Shown here: positions 42,481-55,489 of the stretch, one piece after another
Layout of the letters: every line of letters begins with the position of its first letter
How positions within the stretch are numbered: position 1 is the stretch's first letter
Assembly: GCA_033782935.1 (NCBI GenBank)
Contig: JAWQEG010000062.1
Location: 12,046,001-12,110,000 of the forward strand
DNA: 64,000 nucleotides
Source: Petrolisthes cinctipes
Lineage: Eukaryota; Arthropoda; Malacostraca; Decapoda; Porcellanidae
Direction: 5' to 3'
Program-made: the position numbers and the translations under genes
The notes under the pieces: model-generated
Database searches by the model: none
What the model was told of the DNA's origin: nothing
What the model saw: the letters and a program-made list of their open reading frames with translations, nothing else

Positions 42481-42705
42481 GGGATATAACCGGGTACAGA
42501 GGATGCATGCACATATTGACTTTGGGCAGCTAAAATATCGATTTACAGCATGTTTTAGGCCTGTATTTTAAAAATACTCTAACACGGAGTAGGCATGTAC
42601 AGATCGCTTCGGGGACCCAAAAATATCGAATTTTCGGGTGTTTTGAGCCTGAATTTGAGATATAAACGGGTACAGAAGATGCATGCACATTTCGACTTTT
42701 TGCAC

Positions 42706-44990
42706 CTAAAATATCGATTTTGAGCATGTTTTGGGTCTGTATCTTGAAAACATTCTAGCAAGAAGTAGGCATGTACAGATTGTTTCTAGGACCCAAAAAC
42801 ATCGAATTTTAGAGTGTTTTGAACCTGAATTTGGGATATAGACGGGTACAGAAGATGCATACACATATTGACTTTGGGCAGCTAAAATATCGATTTTCAG
42901 CATGTTTTAGGCCAGTATTTTGAAAATACTCAAACACGGTGTAGACATGTACAGATCGCTTCTGGGACACAAAAATATCGATTTTTTGGGTGTTTTGAGC
43001 CTGAATTTGAGATATAAACGGGTACAGAAGATGCATGCACATATCGACTTTGGGCACACAAAATATCGATTTTAAGCATGTTTTGGGCCTGTATTTTTAA
43101 AACACTCTAACACGGAGTAGACACGTAGAGATCACTTTTGGGACCCAAATAAATCGAATTTCCGGTTGTTCTGAGCCTGAATTTGAGATATGAAAGGGTA
43201 CAGAAGATGCATGCACATATTGACTTTGTGCACCTAAAATATAGATTTTCGGCATGTTTTGGGCCTGTATTTTGAAAATACATTAACACGGACTAGGCAT
43301 GTACAGATCGCTTAAGGGACACAAAAATATCGAATTTTCGGAATTTTGAGCCTGAATTTGAGATATAAACGAGTACAGAAGATGAATAAACATATAGACT
43401 TTTTGCACCTAAAATATCGATTTTGAGCATGTTCTGGGTCTGTATCTTGAAAACTTTCTAGCAAGAAGTAGGCATGTACAGATTGCTTCTGGGACCCAAA
43501 AATATCGAATTTCCGAGTGTTTTGAACCTGAATTTGGGATATAGAAGGGTACAGAAGATGCATACACATATTGACTTTGGGCAGCTAAAATATCGATTTT
43601 GAGCATGTTTTAGGCCTGTATTTTGAAAATACTCTAACACGGAGTATGCATGTACAGATGGCTTTTGGGACCCAAAAATATCGAATATTCGGGTGTTTTG
43701 AGTCTGAATTTGAGATATAAACGGGTACAGAAGATGCATGCACATATCGACTTTGGGCACCCAAAATATCGATTTTGAGCATGTTTTGGGCCTGAATATT
43801 TAAAATACTCTAACACTGAATAGACACGTACAGATCGCTTCTAGGACCCAAATAAATCGAATTTTCGAGTGTTCTGAGCCTGAATTTGAGATATGAAAGG
43901 GTACAGAAGATGCATGCACATATTGACTTTGGGCACCTAAAATATAGATTTTCGGCATGTTTTGGGCCTGTATTTTGAAAATACATTAACACGGACTAGG
44001 CATGTACAGATCGCTTAAGGGACACAAAAATATCGAATTTTCGGAGTTTTGAGCCAGAAATTGGGATATAACCGGGTACAGAGGATGCATGCACATATTG
44101 ACTTTGGGCAGCTAAAATATCGATTTACAGAATGTTTTAAGCCTGTATTTTAAAAATACTCTAACACGGAGTAGGCATGTACAGATCGCTTCGGAGACCC
44201 AAAAATATCGAATTTTCGGGTGTTTTGAGCCTGAATTTGAGATATAAACGGGTACAGAAGATGCATGCACATTTCGACTTTTTGCACCTAAAATATCGAT
44301 TTTGAGCATGTTTTGGGTCTGTATCTTGAAAACATTCTAGCAAGAAGTAGGCATGTACAGATTGTTTCTAGGACCCAAAAACATCGAATTTTAGAGTGTT
44401 TTGAACCTGAATTTGGGATATAGACGGGTACAGAAGATGCATACACATATTGACTTTGGGCAGCTAAAATATCGATTTTCAGCATGTTTTAGGCCAGTAT
44501 TTTGAAAATACTCAAACACGGTGTAGACATGTACAGATCGCTTCTGGGACACAAAAATATCGATTTTTTGGGTGTTTTGAGCCTGAATTTGAGATATAAA
44601 CGGGTACAGAAGATGCATGCACATATCGACTTTGGGCACACAAAATATCGATTTTAAGCATGTTTTGGGCCTGTATTTTTAAAACACTCTAACACGGAGT
44701 AGACACGTAGAGATCACTTTTGGGACCCAAATAAATCGAATTTCCGGTTGTTCTGAGCCTGAATTTGAGATATGAAAGGGTACAGAAGATGCATGCACAT
44801 ATTGACTTTGTGCACCTAAAATATAGATTTTCGGCATGTTTTGGGCCTGTATTTTGAAAATACATTAACACGGACTAGGCATGTACAGATCGCTTAAGGG
44901 ACACAAAAATATCGAATTTTCGGAATTTTGAGCCTGAATTTGAGATATAAACGAGTACAGAAGATGAATAAACATATAGACTTTTTGCAC
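42706..44990 (+). repeat. 2,285-bp (13-monomer) unit, copy 1
   Basis: Markers at 42,706-44,309 recur at 44,991-46,594 at an offset of 2,285 bp (13 x 176 minus 3). Within the unit, 42,706 also matches 44,288 (1,582 bp, nine monomers) and 44,288 matches 44,991 (703 bp, four monomers). A conspicuous shared variant is GATGAATAAACATATAGAC at 43,381, 44,964, 45,667 and 49,712. Confidence 0.85.
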
Positions 44991-47900
44991 CTAAAATATC
45001 GATTTTGAGCATGTTTTGGGTCTGTATCTTGAAAACATTCTAGCAAGAAGTAGGCATGTACAGATTGTTTCTAGGACCCAAAAACATCGAATTTTAGAGT
45101 GTTTTGAACCTGAATTTGGGATATAGACGGGTACAGAAGATGCATACACATATTGACTTTGGGCAGCTAAAATATCGATTTTCAGCATGTTTTAGGCCAG
45201 TATTTTGAAAATACTCAAACACGGTGTAGACATGTACAGATCGCTTCTGGGACACAAAAATATCGATTTTTTGGGTGTTTTGAGCCTGAATTTGAGATAT
45301 AAACGGGTACAGAAGATGCATGCACATATCGACTTTGGGCACACAAAATATCGATTTTAAGCATGTTTTGGGCCTGTATTTTTAAAACACTCTAACACGG
45401 AGTAGACACGTAGAGATCACTTTTGGGACCCAAATAAATCGAATTTCCGGTTGTTCTGAGCCTGAATTTGAGATATGAAAGGGTACAGAAGATGCATGCA
45501 CATATTGACTTTGTGCACCTAAAATATAGATTTTCGGCATGTTTTGGGCCTGTATTTTGAAAATACATTAACACGGACTAGGCATGTACAGATCGCTTAA
45601 GGGACACAAAAATATCGAATTTTCGGAATTTTGAGCCTGAATTTGAGATATAAACGAGTACAGAAGATGAATAAACATATAGACTTTTTGCACCTAAAAT
45701 ATCGATTTTGAGCATGTTCTGGGTCTGTATCTTGAAAACTTTCTAGCAAGAAGTAGGCATGTACAGATTGCTTCTGGGACCCAAAAATATCGAATTTCCG
45801 AGTGTTTTGAACCTGAATTTGGGATATAGAAGGGTACAGAAGATGCATACACATATTGACTTTGGGCAGCTAAAATATCGATTTTGAGCATGTTTTAGGC
45901 CTGTATTTTGAAAATACTCTAACACGGAGTATGCATGTACAGATGGCTTTTGGGACCCAAAAATATCGAATATTCGGGTGTTTTGAGTCTGAATTTGAGA
46001 TATAAACGGGTACAGAAGATGCATGCACATATCGACTTTGGGCACCCAAAATATCGATTTTGAGCATGTTTTGGGCCTGAATATTTAAAATACTCTAACA
46101 CTGAATAGACACGTACAGATCGCTTCTAGGACCCAAATAAATCGAATTTTCGAGTGTTCTGAGCCTGAATTTGAGATATGAAAGGGTACAGAAGATGCAT
46201 GCACATATTGACTTTGGGCACCTAAAATATAGATTTTCGGCATGTTTTGGGCCTGTATTTTGAAAATACATTAACACGGACTAGGCATGTACAGATCGCT
46301 TAAGGGACACAAAAATATCGAATTTTCGGAGTTTTGAGCCAGAAATTGGGATATAACCGGGTACAGAGGATGCATGCACATATTGACTTTGGGCAGCTAA
46401 AATATCGATTTACAGAATGTTTTAAGCCTGTATTTTAAAAATACTCTAACACGGAGTAGGCATGTACAGATCGCTTCGGAGACCCAAAAATATCGAATTT
46501 TCGGGTGTTTTGAGCCTGAATTTGAGATATAAACGGGTACAGAAGATGCATGCACATTTCGACTTTTTGCACCTAAAATATCGATTTTGAGCATGTTTTG
46601 GGTCTGTATCTTGAAAACATTCTAGCAAGAAGTAGGCATGTACAGATTGCTTCTAGGACCCAAAAATATCGAATTTTCGAGTGTTTTGAACCTGAATTTG
46701 AGATATAAACGGGTACAGAAGATGCATACACATATCGACTTTGGCACCCAAAATATCGATTTTTAGTATGTTTTGGGCGTATAATTTGAAAATACTCTAA
46801 CACGGAGTAGACATGTACAGATCACTTGGGGGACCCAAAAATATCGAATATTCGGGTGTTTTGAATCTGAATTTGAGATATAAACGGGTACAGAAGATGC
46901 ATGCACATATTGACTTTGGGCACCCAAAATATCGAGTTTGAGCATGTTTTGGGCCTGTATTTTTAAAATACTCTAACACTGAGTAGACACGTACAGATCG
47001 CTTCTGGAACCCTAATAAATCGAATTTTAGGGTGTTCTGAGCCTGAATTTGAGATATGAACGGATACAGAAGATGCATGCACATATCGACTTTGGGCACC
47101 TAAAATATCGATTTCGAGCATATTTTGGGCCTGTATTTTGAAAATACTATAGCACGGTGTAGACATGTACAGATCGCTTCTGGGACACAAAAATATCGAT
47201 TTTTTAGGTGTTTTGAGCCTGAATTTGGGATATAAACGGGTACAGAAGATGCATTCACATTTCGACTTTTTGCACCTAAAATATCGATTTTGAGCATGTT
47301 TTGGGTCTGTATCTTGAAAACATTCTAGCAAGAAGTAGGCATGTACAGATTGCTTCTGGGACCCAAAAATATCGAATTTTCGAGTGTTTTGAACCTGAAT
47401 TTGGGATATAGACAGGTACAGAAGATGCATACACATATTGACTTTGGGCAGCTAAAATATCGATTTTCTGCATGTTTTAGGCTTGTATTTTTGAAAATAC
47501 TCTAACACGGAGTATGCATGTACACATTGCTTTTGGGACCCAAAAATATCGAATATTCGGGTGTTTTGAGTCTGAATTTGAGATATAAACGGGTACAGAA
47601 GATGCATGCACATATCGACTTTGGGCACCCAAAATATCGATTTTGAGCATGTTTTGGGCCTGTATTTTTAAAATACTCTAACACTGAGTAGACACGTACA
47701 GATCGCTTCTGGAACCCAAATAAATCGAATTTTAGGGTGTTCTGAGCCTGAATTTGAGATATGAACGGATACAGAAGATGCATGCACATATCGACTTTGG
47801 GCACCTAAAATATCGATTTCGAGCATATTTTGGGCCTGTATTTTGAAAATACTATAGCACGGTGTAGACATGTACAGATCGCTTCTGGGACACAAAAATA

Positions 47901-49035
47901 TCGATTTTTTGGGTGTTTTGAGCCTGAATTTGGGATATAAACGGGTACAGAAGATGCATGCACATTTCGACTTTTTGCACCTAAAATATCGATTTTGAGC
48001 ATGTTTTGGGTCTGTATCTTGAAAACATTCTAGCAAGAAGTAGGCATGTATAGATTGCTTCTGGGACCCAAAAATATCGAATTTTCGAGTGTTTTGAACC
48101 TGAATTTGGGATATAGACAGGTACAGAAGATGCATACACATATTGACTTTGGGCAACTAAAATATCGATTTTCTGCATGTTTTAGGCTTGTATTTTGAAA
48201 ATACTCTAACACGGAGTATGCATGTACACATTGCTTTTGGGACCCAAAAATATCGAATATTCGGGTGTTTTGAGTCTGAATTTGAGATATAAACGGGTAC
48301 AGAAGATGCATGCACATATCGACTTTGGGCACCCAAAATATCGATTTTGAGCATGTTTTGGGCCTGAATTTTTAAAATACTCTAACACTGAATAGACACG
48401 TACAGATCGCTTCTAGGACCCAAATAAATCGAATTTTCGAGTGTTCTGAGCCTGAATTTGAGATATGAAAGGGTACAGAAGATGAATGCACATATTGACT
48501 TTGGGCACCTAAAATATAGACTTTTGGGATGTTTTGGGCCTGTATTTTGAAAATACATTAACACGGAGTAGGCATGTACAGATCGCTTAAGGGACACAAA
48601 AATATCGACTTTTCGGGTGTTTTGAGCCTGAATTTGAGATATAAACCGGTACAGAAGATGCATGCACATATCGACTTTTCACACCTAAAATATCGATTTA
48701 TAGCATGTTTTAAGCCTGTATTTTAAAAACATTCTAGCACTGAGTAGGCATGTGCAGATCGCTTACGGGACCTAAAAATATCGAATTTTCGGAGTTTTGA
48801 GCCAGAAATTGGGATATAACCGGGTACAGAGGATGCATGCACATATTGACTTTGGGCAGCTAAAATATCGATTTACAGCATGTTTTAGGCCTGTATTTTA
48901 AAAATACTCTAACACGGAGTAGGCATGTACAGATCGCTTCGGGGACCCAAAAATATCGAATTTTCGGGTGTTTTGAGCCTGAATTTGAGATATAAACGGG
49001 TACAGAAGATGCATGCACATTTCGACTTTTTGCAC
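44991..49035 (+). repeat. 4,045-bp (23-monomer) higher-order unit, copy 1
   Basis: Nearly every line compared matches 49,036 onwards at a constant offset of 4,045 bp (23 x 176 minus 3), including single-base peculiarities such as CATTTTGAAAATAC variants and the TTGGGGGACCC block at 46,826/50,871. Differences I noticed are few: TTTGTGCACC near 45,511 against TTTGGGCACC near 49,556, CCCTAATAAATC near 47,010 against CCCAAATAAATC near 51,056, and GTTCTGAGCC against GTTATGAGCC. This is probably the most recent large amplification in the window. Confidence 0.9.
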
Positions 49036-52000
49036 CTAAAATATCGATTTTGAGCATGTTTTGGGTCTGTATCTTGAAAACATTCTAGCAAGAAGTAGGC
49101 ATGTACAGATTGTTTCTAGGACCCAAAAACATCGAATTTTAGAGTGTTTTGAACCTGAATTTGGGATATAGACGGGTACAGAAGATGCATACACATATTG
49201 ACTTTGGGCAGCTAAAATATCGATTTTCAGCATGTTTTAGGCCAGTATTTTGAAAATACTCAAACACGGTGTAGACATGTACAGATCGCTTCTGGGACAC
49301 AAAAATATCGATTTTTTGGGTGTTTTGAGCCTGAATTTGAGATATAAACGGGTACAGAAGATGCATGCACATATCGACTTTGGGCACACAAAATATCGAT
49401 TTTAAGCATGTTTTGGGCCTGTATTTTTAAAACACTCTAACACGGAGTAGACACGTAGAGATCACTTTTGGGACCCAAATAAATCGAATTTCCGGTTGTT
49501 CTGAGCCTGAATTTGAGATATGAAAGGGTACAGAAGATGCATGCACATATTGACTTTGGGCACCTAAAATATAGATTTTCGGCATGTTTTGGGCCTGTAT
49601 TTTGAAAATACATTAACACGGACTAGGCATGTACAGATCGCTTAAGGGACACAAAAATATCGAATTTTCGGAATTTTGAGCCTGAATTTGAGATATAAAC
49701 GAGTACAGAAGATGAATAAACATATAGACTTTTTGCACCTAAAATATCGATTTTGAGCATGTTCTGGGTCTGTATCTTGAAAACTTTCTAGCAAGAAGTA
49801 GGCATGTACAGATTGCTTCTGGGACCCAAAAATATCGAATTTCCGAGTGTTTTGAACCTGAATTTGGGATATAGAAGGGTACAGAAGATGCATACACATA
49901 TTGACTTTGGGCAGCTAAAATATCGATTTTGAGCATGTTTTAGGCCTGTATTTTGAAAATACTCTAACACGGAGTATGCATGTACAGATGGCTTTTGGGA
50001 CCCAAAAATATCGAATATTCGGGTGTTTTGAGTCTGAATTTGAGATATAAACGGGTACAGAAGATGCATGCACATATCGACTTTGGGCACCCAAAATATC
50101 GATTTTGAGCATGTTTTGGGCCTGAATATTTAAAATACTCTAACACTGAATAGACACGTACAGATCGCTTCTAGGACCCAAATAAATCGAATTTTCGAGT
50201 GTTCTGAGCCTGAATTTGAGATATGAAAGGGTACAGAAGATGCATGCACATATTGACTTTGGGCACCTAAAATATAGATTTTCGGCATGTTTTGGGCCTG
50301 TATTTTGAAAATACATTAACACGGACTAGGCATGTACAGATCGCTTAAGGGACACAAAAATATCGAATTTTCGGAGTTTTGAGCCAGAAATTGGGATATA
50401 ACCGGGTACAGAGGATGCATGCACATATTGACTTTGGGCAGCTAAAATATCGATTTACAGAATGTTTTAAGCCTGTATTTTAAAAATACTCTAACACGGA
50501 GTAGGCATGTACAGATCGCTTCGGAGACCCAAAAATATCGAATTTTCGGGTGTTTTGAGCCTGAATTTGAGATATAAACGGGTACAGAAGATGCATGCAC
50601 ATTTCGACTTTTTGCACCTAAAATATCGATTTTGAGCATGTTTTGGGTCTGTATCTTGAAAACATTCTAGCAAGAAGTAGGCATGTACAGATTGCTTCTA
50701 GGACCCAAAAATATCGAATTTTCGAGTGTTTTGAACCTGAATTTGAGATATAAACGGGTACAGAAGATGCATACACATATCGACTTTGGCACCCAAAATA
50801 TCGATTTTTAGTATGTTTTGGGCGTATAATTTGAAAATACTCTAACACGGAGTAGACATGTACAGATCACTTGGGGGACCCAAAAATATCGAATATTCGG
50901 GTGTTTTGAATCTGAATTTGAGATATAAACGGGTACAGAAGATGCATGCACATATTGACTTTGGGCACCCAAAATATCGAGTTTGAGCATGTTTTGGGCC
51001 TGTATTTTTAAAATACTCTAACACTGAGTAGACACGTACAGATCGCTTCTGGAACCCAAATAAATCGAATTTTAGGGTGTTATGAGCCTGAATTTGAGAT
51101 ATGAACGGATACAGAAGATGCATGCACATATCGACTTTGGGCACCTAAAATATCGATTTCGAGCATATTTTGGGCCTGTATTTTGAAAATACTATAGCAC
51201 GGTGTAGACATGTACAGATCGCTTCTGGGACACAAAAATATCGATTTTTTGGGTGTTTTGAGCCTGAATTTGGGATATAAACGGGTACAGAAGATGCATT
51301 CACATTTCGACTTTTTGCACCTAAAATATCGATTTTGAGCATGTTTTGGGTCTGTATCTTGAAAACATTCTAGCAAGAAGTAGGCATGTACAGATTGCTT
51401 CTGGGACCCAAAAATATCGAATTTTCGAGTGTTTTGAACCTGAATTTGGGATATAGACAGGTACAGAAGATGCATACACATATTGACTTTGGGCAGCTAA
51501 AATATCGATTTTCTGCATGTTTTAGGCTTGTATTTTTGAAAATACTCTAACACGGAGTATGCATGTACACATTGCTTTTGGGACCCAAAAATATCGAATA
51601 TTCGGGTGTTTTGAGTCTGAATTTGAGATATAAACGGGTACAGAAGATGCATGCACATATCGACTTTGGGCACCCAAAATATCGATTTTGAGCATGTTTT
51701 GGGCCTGTATTTTTAAAATACTCTAACACTGAGTAGACACGTACAGATCGCTTCTGGAACCCAAATAAATCGAATTTTAGGGTGTTCTGAGCCTGAATTT
51801 GAGATATGAACGGATACAGAAGATGCATGCACATATCGACTTTGGGCACCTAAAATATCGATTTCGAGCATATTTTGGGCCTGTATTTTGAAAATACTAT
51901 AGCACGGTGTAGACATGTACAGATCGCTTCTGGGACACAAAAATATCGATTTTTTGGGTGTTTTGAGCCTGAATTTGGGATATAAACGGGTACAGAAGAT

Positions 52001-52395
52001 GCATGCACATTTCGACTTTTTGCACCTAAAATATCGATTTTGAGCATGTTTTGGGTCTGTATCTTGAAAACATTCTAGCAAGAAGTAGGCATGTATAGAT
52101 TGCTTCTGGGACCCAAAAATATCGAATTTTCGAGTGTTTTGAACCTGAATTTGGGATATAGACAGGTACAGAAGATGCATACACATATTGACTTTGGGCA
52201 ACTAAAATATCGATTTTCTGCATGTTTTAGGCTTGTATTTTGAAAATACTCTAACACGGAGTATGCATGTACACATTGCTTTTGGGACCCAAAAATATCG
52301 AATATTCGGGTGTTTTGAGTCTGAATTTGAGATATAAACGGGTACAGAAGATGCATGCACATATCGACTTTGGGCACCCAAAATATCGATTTTGA
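49036..52395 (+). repeat. 4,045-bp higher-order unit, copy 2 (incomplete)
   Basis: Second copy of the 23-monomer unit. It matches copy 1 until about 52,395, where GGGCCTGTAATTTTAAAATA replaces GGCCTGAATTTTTAAAATA. From there the sequence instead follows a four-monomer offset (about 704 bp) to 51,713-52,200. Only about 3.36 kb of the unit is present, so the exchange that created it ended within the unit. Confidence 0.88.
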
Positions 52396-53678
52396 GCATG
52401 TTTTGGGCCTGTAATTTTAAAATACTCTAACACTGAGTAGACACGTACAGATCGCTTCTGGAACCCAAATAAATCGAATTTTAGGGTGTTCTGAGCCTGA
52501 ATTTGAGATATGAACGGATACAGAAGATGCATGCACATATCGACTTTGGGCACCTAAAATATCGATTTCGAGCATATTTTGGGCCTGTATTTTGAAAATA
52601 CTATAGCACGGTGTAGACATGTACAGATCGCTTCTGGGACACAAAAATATCGATATTTTGGGTGTTTTGAGCCTGAATTTGGGATATAAACGGGTACAGA
52701 AGATGCATGCACATTTCGACTTTTTGCACCTAAAATATCGATTTTGAGCATGTTTTGGGTCTGTATCTTGAAAACATTCTAGCAAGAAGTAGGCATGTAC
52801 AGATTGCTTTTGGGACCCAAAAATATCGAATTTTCGAGTGTTTTGAACCTGAATTTGGGATATAGAGAGGTACAGAAGATGCATACACATATTGACTTTG
52901 GGCAGCTAAAATATCGATTTTCTGCATGTTTTAGGCTTGTATTTTTGAAAATACTCTAACACGGAGTATGCATGTACACATTGCTTTTGGGACCCAAAAA
53001 TATCGAATATTCGGGTGTTTTGAGTCTGAATTTGAGATATAAACGGGTACAGAAGATGCATGCACATATCGACTTTGGGCACCCAAAATATCGATTTTGA
53101 GCATGTTTTGGGCCTGAATTTTTAAAATACTCTAACACTGAATAGACACGAACAGATCGCTTCTAGGACCCAAATAAATCGAATTTTCGAGTATTCTGAG
53201 CCTGAATTTGAGATATGAAAGGGTACAGAAGATGCATGCACATATCGACTTTGGGCACCTAAAATATCGATTTTGAGCATGTTTTGGGCCTGTATTTTTA
53301 AAATACTATAACACAGTGTAGACATGTACAGATCGCTTCTGGGACACAAAAATATCGAATTTTCGGAGTTTTGAGCTTGAATTTGAGATATAAACGAGTA
53401 CAGAAGATGCATGCACATATCGACTTTTTGCACCTAAAATATCGATTTTGAGCATGTTTTGGGTCTGTATCTTGAAAACATTCTAGCAAGAAGTAGGCAA
53501 GTACAGATTGCTTCTGGGACCCAAAAATATCGAATTTTCGAGTGTTTTGAACCTGAATTTGGGATATAGACGGGTACAGAAGATGCATACACATATTGAC
53601 TTTGGGCAGCTAAAATATCGATTTTCTGCATGTTTTAGGCTTGTATTTTTGAAAATACTCTAACACGGAGTATGCATG

Positions 53679-53680
53679 TA
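53679..53680. repeat. Target-site duplication (TA), left
   Basis: The left flank reads GAGTATGCATG-TA and the right flank TA-CACATTGC. An uninterrupted monomer of the same subtype in the window, GCATGTACACATTGC at 52,970-52,984, has a single TA (52,975-52,976), so the TA was duplicated. Because GTAC is itself palindromic, a 4-bp GTAC duplication cannot be excluded; TA is preferred because the element carries Tc1/mariner-type transposase segments. Confidence 0.8.
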
Positions 53681-53705
53681 CAGCTCCGGACAGATCAAGG
53701 GACCC
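53681..53705 (+). repeat. Left terminus of the element
   Basis: Outermost part of the inverted repeat, starting CAGCTCCGGACAGATCAAGG and followed by GACCC. CAG/CTG ends next to TA are typical of Tc1-type elements. It is the exact reverse complement of 60,357-60,381. Confidence 0.8.
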
Positions 53706-55060
53706 CACCTCTTCCACCAGCTACTTGGTGTGAGCCTCAGTGGATCTGGTATCACTGGCAGGTGGAGGGGGGGAGGGGAGAAATGTGGGCGGAGTTATAT
53801 AGGGGGTAATGTGGAGGCGTTACCAATGTTGAGCCATCCAGAAATTTGAATCCCGAACCACTTGTGATCATGGATGTGAACCACTCACTGGAAGGTGGTA
53901 GGAGGGGTTGGGTTGAGGAGAGGGTGTAAAGCTTCACAAGTGATCGAGTAGTAGTATTATAGATGGAGAGAATTATTGGATCAAGTAGCTAAAGATTATA
54001 AACGAACAAAGCCGACTGTCGCCTTTATTATGTTTTCTTCTGTAATCTAAATCCAACTCTGATGCTACATTCTATAGGATATTATTTATTTGAAATGAAT
54101 CCAGATTTTACGTAATACAATTCACACGACACTATTATTTTATGACTAATATATCAAGCCATGCACCACCTACACAGTGTTGAAATAAATTTCAAGTAAA
54201 TCCTTTATCGTTACCCTGTATTATTCACGACATTTTCTAAGAAACTTTTAGTGTGTAACTGGTTACCAAAGGATAATAGTTATATAGTGTAAGTTAATCT
54301 TTACCCAATAACCACTCCATCTGTTCTCCCCCACCCCATCCTCCCTTATTCCATTCGCTGTTTCCTCTCCCTCCTTCCCAGCAATCCTTTACTCTCCATC
54401 TTACCACCATCACCAACATTCTGTGTGTTGCTGCATAATCTGTTAATGCGCAAACAAGACCAGAATAGAAATAAAAGTGATATTTGGTATGCAAATACAA
54501 TCCGTTATATATGACGAATATATTTATTACCCTTATTTATTTATCTGAGGTCAACATTCAGACGCCGGTGTTAGTGAACCAATCACAAGATTTAGAGGAT
54601 ATTGTGTCAGCACTAATGTTATTACAAATTAAAACAGGGAAAAATTGAAATAAGACATTTATTGGTTATTGTTTACATGACTTGTCACTTTAGGTGAAAA
54701 CTCCACAAGTCCTCGTTACGAATCCTTCCACACCCATAACCCAACTGTGACTAGGCACCACACTGTAAATGATGAACACGTTATATGTATAGTTGTTGTT
54801 ATTGATTGGTGTCATACAATTATAATACCTGTTAACTTAATATAACCTCAAGTTTTTACTTCGACCTCACGTTTGCATTAAGCATGTGTAATGTTTTTTT
54901 TTATTATTATTATAATCACCTGGATATGTATTGCTTTAGACCCTTAGCCACGATGAGATACAGTGTATACACTATTTATATACGGTACACTTCTATGAAC
55001 ACATTAAGGCTTGAAATACTGTAGATTACATATTTCATGTTCTTACTCATCAATTTGTTA
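53682..55060. other. Outer left arm, no gene recognised
   Basis: This stretch starts with GA/G-rich sequence (including GGTGGAGGGGGGGAGGGGAG at 53,761-53,780, with several G runs that could form a quadruplex) and then AT-rich sequence with an ATT repeat near 54,901-54,912. Short open frames near 53,752-53,937 and 54,294-54,500 on minus have low-complexity translations and no family resemblance that I can see. I therefore call no gene here. The mirrored stretch is 59,002-60,380. Confidence 0.6.
53795..53801 (-). promoter_or_regulatory. Outward-facing TATA-like motif near the left end of the element
   Basis: Mirror of the TATATAA at 60,261-60,267, facing left into the long satellite array. It is supported by sequence only. 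Confidence 0.25.
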
Positions 55061-55414
55061 CTAGTATCGTGTCCAGCCACCCTCCTTCTCAATGACAGCC
55101 TGCAGTCGCTCGGGCATTGAGGCGCCATGCCTTCTCACTATATCGGGTTTTCCCCGAAAAATCTCCCACTGTGCTCTGGTGTGCCGTAACAACTCTGCTG
55201 TGGTTCTCTCTCGTTCCGGCTCCCACGTGTTAACAATAGAACCCCATAGATTTTCTATGGGGTTCATATCACAGTTCTAACTAGACCAATCTATCACCTG
55301 CAAATTATCTTGAGCAGCAAACCATTCTTGAACTATCCTGGCCATATGGATAGGGCATCGGTCGTGTTTAGGACAGATGAGGGTGAGTAGTTGACACTGT
55401 CTATTGTTCACCCC
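55061..55414 (-). pseudogene. Tc1/mariner-like transposase, C-terminal segment, interrupted by a stop (left-arm copy)
   Basis: On the minus strand this starts after a splice-acceptor-like TATCTCTCTACAG and reads ...CPKHDRCPIHMARIVQEWF, where the Asp matches the second catalytic Asp of the QxDNxPxH motif. It continues QVIDWSS, a TAG stop (55,277-55,279), then NCDMNPIENLWG with the catalytic Glu, and finally an arginine-rich tail ending GGWTRY and a stop at 55,061. Family members have WPSxSPDLNPIEN at the stop, so the codon is a real break. A product beginning at the downstream ATG (55,265-55,267) would lack the second Asp. By my count 35 residues lie between second Asp and Glu, against 34 in classical Tc1. 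This piece is divergently oriented to the first-Asp segment of the same arm. Confidence 0.85.
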
Positions 55415-55489
55415 TGTAGAGAGATACTGATTATTATCATTTGGATATTAAGCAACAAATAACGGAGCCGAGACAATCCCTTTTCTGTC

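Larger units (their letters stand above)
1..53680. repeat. 176-bp satellite array, left part (about 305 monomers)
   Basis: Head-to-tail tandem array. The landmark GCATGT(AC) recurs every 176 bp from position 22 to 53,674, a distance equal to 305 x 176 minus 28, so only small indels have accumulated and no whole-phase shift is seen. All monomers have the same orientation. A typical monomer runs from GCATGTACAG through ATATCGAATTTTCGGG, GAGCCTGAATTTGAGATA, GATGCATGCACATATCGA, AATATCGATTTTGAGCAT and ends CTCTAACACGGAGTAG. Monomers vary in diagnostic blocks, for example TTTGGGCACC, TTTTTGCACC, TTTTCACACC, TTTGGGCAGC and TTTGGCACCC, which allows subtypes and higher-order repeats to be followed. 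The period is close to a nucleosomal repeat length and the array looks like heterochromatic, possibly centromeric, satellite; that location is inference. No gene, tRNA or rRNA was seen in it. Confidence 0.98.

Noticed and set aside
1..53680. CRISPR array or other prokaryotic repeat-spacer system
   Set aside because: There are no unique spacers; the whole 176-bp unit is repeated with gradual divergence, and animal-type transposase pieces lie nearby.
53752..53937. Small open frame (and its mirror at 60,125-60,310) in the subterminal region
   Set aside because: It is a low-complexity Pro/Ser-rich translation of C/T-rich terminal DNA, more likely part of the transposon end than a gene.
54294..54500. 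Small open frame (and its mirror at 59,562-59,768) with a Gly/Trp/Glu-rich end
   Set aside because: The composition follows a purine-rich tract, no domain or signal is recognisable, and no splice or start context supports it.
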